From: Brachyhypopomus gauderio
Taxonomy: Eukaryota; Chordata; Actinopteri; Gymnotiformes; Hypopomidae
Direction: 5' to 3'
NCBI RefSeq assembly: GCF_052324685.1
Contig: NC_135212.1
Span: forward strand, 26,599,915 to 26,663,914
DNA: 64,000 nt
This document shows, one piece after another, positions 42,421 to 64,000 of the stretch. A program made the position numbers and the translations under genes. The notes under the pieces were generated by a model. It was not told where the DNA came from, ran no database searches, and saw only the letters and a program-made list of their open reading frames with translations. Each line of letters starts with the position of its first letter. The stretch's first letter is position 1.

Positions 42421-42626
42421 AGAAATTCTCCTGAGGTGCATGAACTGTAGACCTTTGCCTGAGGGATGAGCCAACAGGTGCTTCATCCCCATATGCGGTC
42501 CTCTAATAACCAGGCTATGATGGACAGTGTGTACAGTATTAGAAAGAGATGTCCAATCTGACAGTGCCCTCCCATGTCCTCTATGTCCTCTCCGACGGGT
42601 GAGAATGGAGCTGACCCGACTTCTGA

Positions 42627-42657
<31 letters not shown>

Positions 42658-42811
42658 AGCAGGCCAGCACAGCCACCCCCCCACGCTGCACCGGGGCGGC
42701 TACATGCGCTCCCCCTCCTGGACGCGGTGTGGCAAGGCTGAGCAGCCGCGAGACAGGAAGCACCACAGCGACTCGGAGAGTACAAGCTACCGCAAGCCCA
42801 AGCAGCCCTGA
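27046..42811 (+). CDS. dbndd1: Dysbindin domain-containing protein 1, four exons
   Basis: DBNDD1 is a small cytosolic protein of the dysbindin family with poorly known function. Exons are 27046-27076 ([10 protein letters not shown]), 29744-29887, 35206-35343 and 42663-42811, all joined in phase 1. The total is 462 nt, 153 aa (human 158). Exon 2 ends [12 protein letters not shown]. Exon 3 is nearly invariant across vertebrates ([17 protein letters not shown], then [19 protein letters not shown]). Exon 4 has [11 protein letters not shown] and ends SYRKPKQP. The exon 2/3 junction restores the RRQPLSSV string of the human protein. The C-terminal end differs from the human tail, so an alternative last exon is possible. 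The exon 4 acceptor follows a (TG)n run instead of pyrimidines. AATAAA signals at 43118-43127 are suitable for the 3' end. Confidence 0.93.
27077..29743. other. dbndd1 intron 1
   Basis: No gene or recognisable element is seen. A short (GA)n run lies at about 29057-29080. The minus-strand open frame at 27101-27385 has no recognisable domain. Confidence 0.6.
32107..32132. repeat. Poly(G) run of 26
   Basis: An uninterrupted run of 26 G residues on the + strand; long enough for G-quadruplex formation, and length calls here are error-prone in sequencing. Confidence 0.95.
33302..33446. repeat. Degenerate CTGTCCTCCTGTGTCA minisatellite
   Basis: Units of about 18 bases alternating CTGTCTTTCTGTCTCA and CTGTCCTCCTGTGTCA repeat several times. 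The region is pyrimidine-rich and non-coding. Confidence 0.85.
34675..34866. repeat. Purine-rich GGAGGA minisatellite
   Basis: Tandem GTAGGAGGA/GCAGTAGGAGGA units cover about 190 nt. All frames stay open on both strands (Pro-Thr, Gly-Val and Ser repeats), which is a repeat artefact rather than a gene. Confidence 0.92.
35759..37210. mobile_element. Inverted-repeat DNA element with internal LINE relic
   Basis: The left end CACCATATTTTCTGGACTAT and the right end, read on the other strand, CACCGTATTTTTTGGACTAT are terminal inverted repeats that continue into AGCGC/AGCCGC and a T run. Internal copies of the ATAAGCCGCACC motif occur near 36464. No transposase frame is visible, so it is non-autonomous. 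A clear target-site duplication was not found because the right end abuts a (GT)n run. The family is not identified. Confidence 0.75.
36000..36420 (-). pseudogene. Retrotransposon nuclease-like fragment, degenerate
   Basis: Read on the minus strand, one frame gives QLQFPREIV, a stop, then [26 protein letters not shown], another stop, [20 protein letters not shown] and VGCRGFV. The PD...VELT spacing looks like a PD-(D/E)XK nuclease core. I recall similar C-terminal segments in R2-type LINE proteins of fish and invertebrates. Both stops are one change from Tyr codons. It is decayed and lies inside the inverted-repeat element. Confidence 0.6.
37209..37276. repeat. (GT)n/(TA)n compound microsatellite
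   Basis: A short GT run passes into about 25 TA units immediately outside the right end of the inverted-repeat element. Confidence 0.96.
38553..38734. repeat. 26-bp minisatellite, seven copies, two subtypes
   Basis: Seven units of 26 bp end in AAGTCTGGGATCTGTA. The first ten bases alternate between GAGTTGTGTG and GTCTGCTGTG types, with three GAGTTGTGTG units in the middle flanked by the other type. It is not a CRISPR array, because there are no unique spacers. Confidence 0.95.
39812..40036. repeat. 42-bp minisatellite, about five and a half copies
   Basis: Units starting CAGCATCTGCTGAATTTCAG repeat every 42 bp. One copy lacks the last 11 bases (CAGCTTATCAT). The inner copies are near identical, so the array is young or homogenised. 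Confidence 0.95.
40419..40539. repeat. Tandem duplication of about 60 bp
   Basis: Two copies begin at GTGACCTTCAGGTGTGCAAA and end at AACTGAATGACAGCTGAA, differing mainly by short insertions. Confidence 0.85.
41504..42016 (+). mobile_element. 5'-truncated LINE with 17-bp target-site duplication
   Basis: The insert 41521-41999 is the 3' end of a LINE reverse-transcriptase [40 protein letters not shown], then after a one-base frameshift near 41760 [24 protein letters not shown] and [10 protein letters not shown]. It ends with a GAAAGAAGAAGAA tail. The flanks ATACAGTATACAGTAAG at 41504-41520 and 42000-42016 are identical, as expected of target-primed retrotransposition. It resembles RTE-like LINEs. 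It is dead, being truncated and frameshifted. Confidence 0.92.
42364..42418. repeat. (GT)n/(GA)n compound microsatellite
   Basis: About 13 GT units followed by about 14 GA units, 245 bp before the last dbndd1 exon. Confidence 0.96.
42623..42662 (+). promoter_or_regulatory. dbndd1: Unusual dbndd1 exon 4 acceptor with (TG)n tract
   Basis: A branch-point candidate CTGAC (A at 42626) is followed by about 13 TG units and then GAGCAG|GC. The usual C/T-rich tract is absent. UG repeats in this position are known binding sites for TDP-43 and CELF proteins, as upstream of human CFTR exon 9. Confidence 0.7.
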
Positions 42812-42875
42812 GAGCGCCACTCCCAACCAGGCCGGATCAGAATGTCCTGGGAGAAACACACCTGACATTACTGGG

Positions 42876-42912
<37 letters not shown>

Positions 42913-45860
42913 TGAATGATACACAGCCACGGTGCCAACATGCTCCTACTCTCTACCTGCTGTGTGCAGATGAACTGTCATGTAGGCGCTAGTGGAGCAA
43001 TAGACTGATACACGTCTCTCCAAATCTACGTTGTCAGACATTTTACTTCCTGTTAAGGGCTGCTGGTCATCTGGACTTTATGGAGACGGGTTTGGAAGTC
43101 TTCTCTGATTTATAGAAAATAAATAAAGGGGGGGGGGGGGGGGGTCTTCTGTGTTGGAGGAGCAGGCCAAAAACTCACTGCCGTGTACTTTGTTGCCTGT
43201 AGAGGTAACAAGGTGAACTGCCATTGATGAGCAATTGTGAAAAAGAAATGCAAGAACACACCATTAGCAAGGCAAAGGAGGACCTATCAGAAAGATCCTT
43301 CAGTGACCATAAGACAGACCCAACTCAAGATTTTCAGCAAACATTTTTTCCAACGTACACCGTGTACTCCATAAATAAATGTGAAATATAACGTCCAGTG
43401 GTTGCAAAAATACTAGTTTCCAGTCAAGTGCTGAACTGAAAATGTTCCGTGATGTAAGGATTTATTTAATTAGCTTTTAAATTAAAAACCCTGTCAGATT
43501 TCAGCCCTATACAACGTGAATCTCTCAAGTGGTGCTATTCTTTACCTACGGTCTTACCAATATCAGATATTAGCATTTTATTATTGCCAGTCACCAGTAC
43601 ACTGAATGTCTATTCTTTGATTGTGGAGCCTCTGGTATCCTTCAATCTAAAGGCCTTTTCATATTCTATGAGACACCACAGCGGAAAAACGGTCCCACAA
43701 TTACTGTCTTTAGGGGAGAACACCAACAGACACTGGACATGCCCACCACTGCCATGACATCTGAAGATTGGGCTGCCATGGGAAATGTCCTTATATAAAA
43801 TTTGTGTACAAAACCATAAGAGGCAAACTATTATAAAGTTTACAGATGTATATAAAGCACAGAGAGATTTGTATATGTATCTCATATCTGACAAATGCAA
43901 AACAGGTCAGAATATGTCTCGCAACTTTACACTACAGTGTACAGTAGACTATTATGACACAGGTTGTCTTTTTATTATAACACTGGACAACAAAATCATA
44001 ACTTCATTTTGCTTCCCAAACTAAAATAGATGCTCCTTATAATGCATTTTATGCTGAATTCAAATGTTTTTTTTTAGATCACAGTTTTTAAAGTGACATG
44101 GCAATTATATTTTACATTAATTCTATTTTACTTATTCATTCAAAAAATTGATTGTTATTGCTCTTCTCATACTTACAGGTGCACGTGTAAAACATAGAGG
44201 CTATGTTGTGCCACAGTTTGGTCTATGGAACCAGAGATCCACTTTCCCCATCATGACTTTTCCGAACTGTACATGACATGAGTATACTGGAGCAGAGGGC
44301 TATGGGGGCAGAGAAGTGCTGAAAGTACATTTAGATTAAGTTTTCAAAAACACATAATAAACTTATTTTTTGCAGGAAGCAAAATCATCATTGACCAGTG
44401 TAAGCGGTTTATTTCACAACTGTGAAGGCCAAAGGAAAATAACAGAACTTTGTGCATTAATGATGTTTATTTTGTTTTAATACTCAATGACATTGCCAAT
44501 AACTAAATACACGGCATTTGCATTTTCCCCATTTTCTGCATCTGAAAAGGGTAAAAAAAACCACACAAAAATACTGTTCCACAAAGCCAATACAGTCTCC
44601 AAAGTCTGACTGCCTTGATTAAAAAAGTCCTACATTCAGTCCTTAGAGTAAAAGTGTTCCAAGACTGGAATGTCCCAAGACGATGTAATGATCTACTTGA
44701 GTTGAACCTGAGGCCTGCAGGAAACAGCATTATACACAATCAGTAGAAACTGGTTCTATAAGACCAAAGACACCGTCAAAGAGCCCGTGTGCCTCAGTGA
44801 GGTAGAGACATCCTTTATCCAGGATTCCTGAGAGAAAGAGAAACACACAGGGAACAAGCTAAAAGTGTTGACTTTCTGTCTTCACGTAATGCAGGACCAC
44901 GTGCGGACGCTGCCACAGGTATCATCATTCTCCACTGGGGAGACTGAATAAGTATTGAACATGTCTTCCTGCAGAAACAGGAGCAGAGTGCACATTCCAA
45001 CACCGACTCCGTAGGAGTACTGCACACATCAAACACTGAATGGGGAATGTACAAAGAACAAGGCAATATATAGACCGATTTAGCTGTATAAAGGAGGAGA
45101 GCATGCCGTATTGGTGAAATAAAGGCCTCGTAAGAGACACCAGATAAAGGCTGAGCTTTTATCAGTACCACCACGTGCCACAAACACTTCCTACCCTTAA
45201 GGCAGCAGCAGATCACGCGTTTGCTGCATGCTGAGGAAGCATCGGACCAACATTCACAAATAACGAGCTGTAAACAATTGTTTCTACTACCTAAAATCAA
45301 TCCTCATTAAAACAGTCACATAATAAAGCAAAACAAATGTCCCCTATAATATAGAGATATTCACTGATAAAACCATTACATCACCACCTCTGTTACATTG
45401 CATTCTCAGTTACCGTAATTATGTTCCAGCTGTTTAGAGCAGTGATTTCATCACAGTGCTTTAAACTTTTTTGGTTAATGAAAAAATGCCACCTGTATGT
45501 TACAAGCTTGAACAGTATGGTTTAGTTAATCCTTATAATGAGTGAGTGTTTAAGCAGAAAACAAACATGTACTGCCCAGATCAAACACCACAGCAACACA
45601 AGTCTATGAAGCATAAAATCATGGATCCAAAAATCAGGCTGACACCCTCACATGGGCAGCAATCTTCTTTCCAGGCTCCTGTTTAAGGTAGTCATGTAAA
45701 AAGGTTGGCAACCTGCAGGTGAACAGCACCATACTACCACTTGCATACCAACACACAAACAAAGCTCTGTTCCACGCCTTTTCTCGACACAGCCCTCTGG
45801 CTCCCCTCCAGTCAGTGACGGTACAGCAGGACTGTGGGGCTTCACAGGACTCAAGCAGGT
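42812..45860. other. dbndd1 3' UTR and dbndd1-afg3l1 intergenic region
   Basis: The two genes converge here. There is a (CA)n run at 42879-42907 inside the dbndd1 3' UTR, AATAAA signals at 43118-43127 and a poly(G) run at 43128-43144. Minus-strand AATAAA candidates for afg3l1 lie near 44408 and 44466. No other gene is supported; the open frames at 43610-43900 and 44815-45300 show no recognisable domain. Confidence 0.6.
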
Positions 45861-53884
<8,024 letters not shown>

Positions 53885-54143
53885 TTTGCAGGTGCAAAAG
53901 TTTCCTTGCAACTACTAGGAAACAGGCCGGGTTTTAGTAAACAACTTGGCCTATGGCGTCCCGACGTTAATACGTGTACTACATGGCTACATGCTCAAGC
54001 GATTACTTAGTACACATTATTACTTATTGCATAAAACTACAATTCTCTACAAAGGAACTGGATGTAAGCGGTAATTTTAGTTACGTGTTCTCCAGTACGT
54101 GTTTACAAGCAGAAAGCAAAACAACGATATGACGTCTGAAGGG

Positions 54144-54285
54144 ACGTCGGTTGTGATTGGCTGACATCTCTAACGTGTGTACGAACCAAAGCAAACACGT
54201 CGAGGTTTGTTAATACGTCGGTTGTGATTGGCTGACATCTCTAACGCGTGTACGAACCAAAGCAAACACGTTGAGGTTTATTAAT
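54144..54285. promoter_or_regulatory. Tandem 71-bp duplication with CCAAT boxes
   Basis: Units 54144-54214 and 54215-54285 are identical except for three transitions. Each has TGATTGGCTG (NF-Y-type inverted CCAAT) and CACGT-containing motifs. The tract lies 260-400 bp upstream of the afg3l1 start, so it is probably a duplicated promoter module. Confidence 0.75.
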
Positions 54286-55112
54286 ATGCAGTTAAAGTGA
54301 TTAAATTTTACATTTAAATATGTCCTCAAAGGCAATGAATGTATTTTGAGAGGTTTTAACAATGTTTTTGTTCTCTTTCTACATGTAACAGCATATTAGC
54401 AAAAACGGGCAATACTTAGTCATTTTTTTATTTACTTACATTTGCTGGTCATCATGATATAATCAACATTACATTTTACAGATGTAAATGTAACTTCACA
54501 ACACTTGACAATTGCACAGTCTCTTGTATAGTTATTCAAGCAACAACAATAAAACATGCTGAAACATAACACAGCATATTACATATTATTTTAGAACAAA
54601 TAATTAGACAGCATACACAATGTCCATTCTGAGGGTCTCTAGCCTCAAAATTAAATCGCAATATGGAAATGTCAGAACCACAGAGACAAAATCCTTTGTC
54701 TATAAGCCCTATTACTGCTTTTGAAAACATTCCTTTATAATCTTTATAACCTTAGTGCTTTATTCCAGATAACCTTGCATAATATTTAGTCTCCAAACAG
54801 TTGCCAAATATGGCAACACATATTTAAATAAAAACCTGGCATTATTTTTCAGTCATCTGAATTATGTCATTATACATTATGTCAAATTATATTTATAATA
54901 TCTGACAATGAGAAAAAGTAAACCTTTAAGCCTTGACCATTCAACAGGTTTCAAATATCCCCACAAAATAGTGTACAGTGTAAAATACACCACTATATAC
55001 TGCCATTAACTATGAATTAAACTTACCAGTAACCAGTAAGGCTATGTTGTGTGACAGTGTTTTTGGCAGGTTTTTTGCTTTAAAACCTTTGAACACTCAT
55101 AGTGTATGCCTC

Positions 55113-55114
<2 letters not shown>

Positions 55115-55194
<80 letters not shown>
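55115..55194. repeat. (TA)n microsatellite
   Basis: About 40 uninterrupted TA units downstream of def8. Confidence 0.97.
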
Positions 55195-55197
<3 letters not shown>

Positions 55198-55489
55198 GAT
55201 GCATTTGAATTTGTGCAACTGTGGCCTAGAGATCCTTGTGCGTGTTAAACTGCTGAAAGTCTATGGGACCTCCTCCCACTTAAGATGACAACCATACCAT
55301 AGCAGAGCAAATCATCAGAAGATGCAAACATGGCATAAAAGCGACAAGAGAGTAACAGACAATAGAGCCAGACATCGCGTATACAGGAAGGCCAGGCGTG
55401 TCCTTAGTCATGTGCTGTAAGCATGCTTACGACGTCAGCTAGGTGTAGCGCAGTCACAGTGACGTACGCTTCGCTAGCAGCCCGCTGTC

Positions 55490-63510
<8,021 letters not shown>

Positions 63511-64000
63511 ATCACCCGTCACACCTTTAAGGGACAGACATCCATTTATTAATAAATATGCCACAGTCTTTGAAATAGTAGAACAGTTTAGCTGTGTCAT
63601 TGTGGCTTTGAAACCAGCACACAAGTGAAAGAATGACTCGATACATGCAAATGAAAAATGTCAGATTTAAATGGAGGGAACCAAAAGCATCAGTCTTTTG
63701 GATTCATGTAACGTTAGTGTTGCTTTGGTAATCATATGCCGTATTTCTGATCATGATTCTGACCTTCAAGGCGAAGCACATACATGGCATACTTTAAATC
63801 ACAAGTTCAATCACAATTAATGCTAATACTGAAATACAAAGCCAAAACATCATCTTGTTGGAGATGACGATGTTTAGCAAAATTCATTAAACTCACAAAC
63901 GTATTACTCAAACAGGCATATTTAAGAATTACAGTATAGATTATAGTTGGGCGGTAAAGCGACTTAGGAACCCTGACATCATCCGTACATGTATGATAAT
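63511..64000 (-). other. def8: def8 5' UTR boundary and upstream intron
   Basis: Sixteen bases upstream of the ATG is an acceptor-like TTAAAG|GTGTGACGG. Beyond it the sequence looks intronic, with no CpG-rich promoter before the window ends. Confidence 0.5.

Larger units (their letters stand above)
35344..42662. other. dbndd1 intron 3
   Basis: This 7.3-kb intron holds a 1.45-kb inverted-repeat element, three minisatellites (38553, 39812 and 40419), a truncated LINE and several microsatellites, each listed separately. The remaining sequence shows no supported gene. Confidence 0.7.
53885..55489. other. afg3l1 promoter and afg3l1-def8 intergenic region
   Basis: This contains the afg3l1 5' UTR and promoter with a duplicated module (54144-54285), AT-rich unique sequence and a long (TA)n run. 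A minus-strand AATAAA for def8 lies near 54757. No gene is supported. Confidence 0.6.

Noticed and set aside
44815-45300. 161-aa minus-strand open frame downstream of afg3l1
   Set aside because: No domain, no homology recognised and no splice context; it lies in the probable 3' UTR of afg3l1.

Overview
The window looks like vertebrate nuclear DNA from a ray-finned fish. The evidence is short-exon genes with clear vertebrate orthologues, compact introns, abundant (CA)n, (TA)n and (TTA)n microsatellites, inverted-repeat DNA elements and fish-type LINE/SINE debris. An otophysan teleost (catfish, characin or knifefish type) is my guess from the L2/SINE-like tails, not a demonstrated fact. No bacterial, viral or CRISPR features were seen.

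Layout. 1-9.1 kb: non-coding DNA upstream of foxf1 with a few promoter-like patches. 9.1-11.2 kb: foxf1 (+, two exons). 14.7-18.3 kb: mthfsd (-). 19.4-22.9 kb: gas8/drc4 (-, 11 coding exons). 23.8-24.6 kb: a small THAP-domain gene or relic (+). 27.0-42.8 kb: dbndd1 (+, four short coding exons spread over almost 16 kb, with introns full of minisatellites and transposon fragments). 45.9-53.9 kb: afg3l1 (-, 16 coding exons, intact). 55.5-63.5 kb: def8 (-, 11 coding exons). Exon boundaries were worked out by hand from splice consensus and reading phase. Every predicted mRNA is phase-consistent, and each protein is close to the human length as I recall it: foxf1 381 aa, mthfsd 403, gas8 479, dbndd1 153, afg3l1 796, def8 438.

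The genes do not form one pathway; they are a synteny block. foxf1-mthfsd corresponds to human 16q24.1. gas8-dbndd1-afg3l1-def8 has the order and all relative orientations of human 16q24.3 (DEF8-AFG3L1P-DBNDD1-GAS8), as an inverted block lying next to mthfsd. AFG3L1 is a pseudogene in humans but has a full open reading frame here.

The most interesting signal is in mthfsd. Two homologous 38-codon, phase-0 exons lie in tandem, separated by an intron of only 53 nt, a geometry that predicts mutually exclusive splicing and hence two versions of the folate-ligase-like domain. Other points of interest are a (TG)n tract replacing the polypyrimidine tract at the last dbndd1 acceptor, a duplicated 71-bp CCAAT-box module upstream of afg3l1, a LINE copy with perfect 17-bp target-site duplications, and three inverted-repeat elements inside introns.
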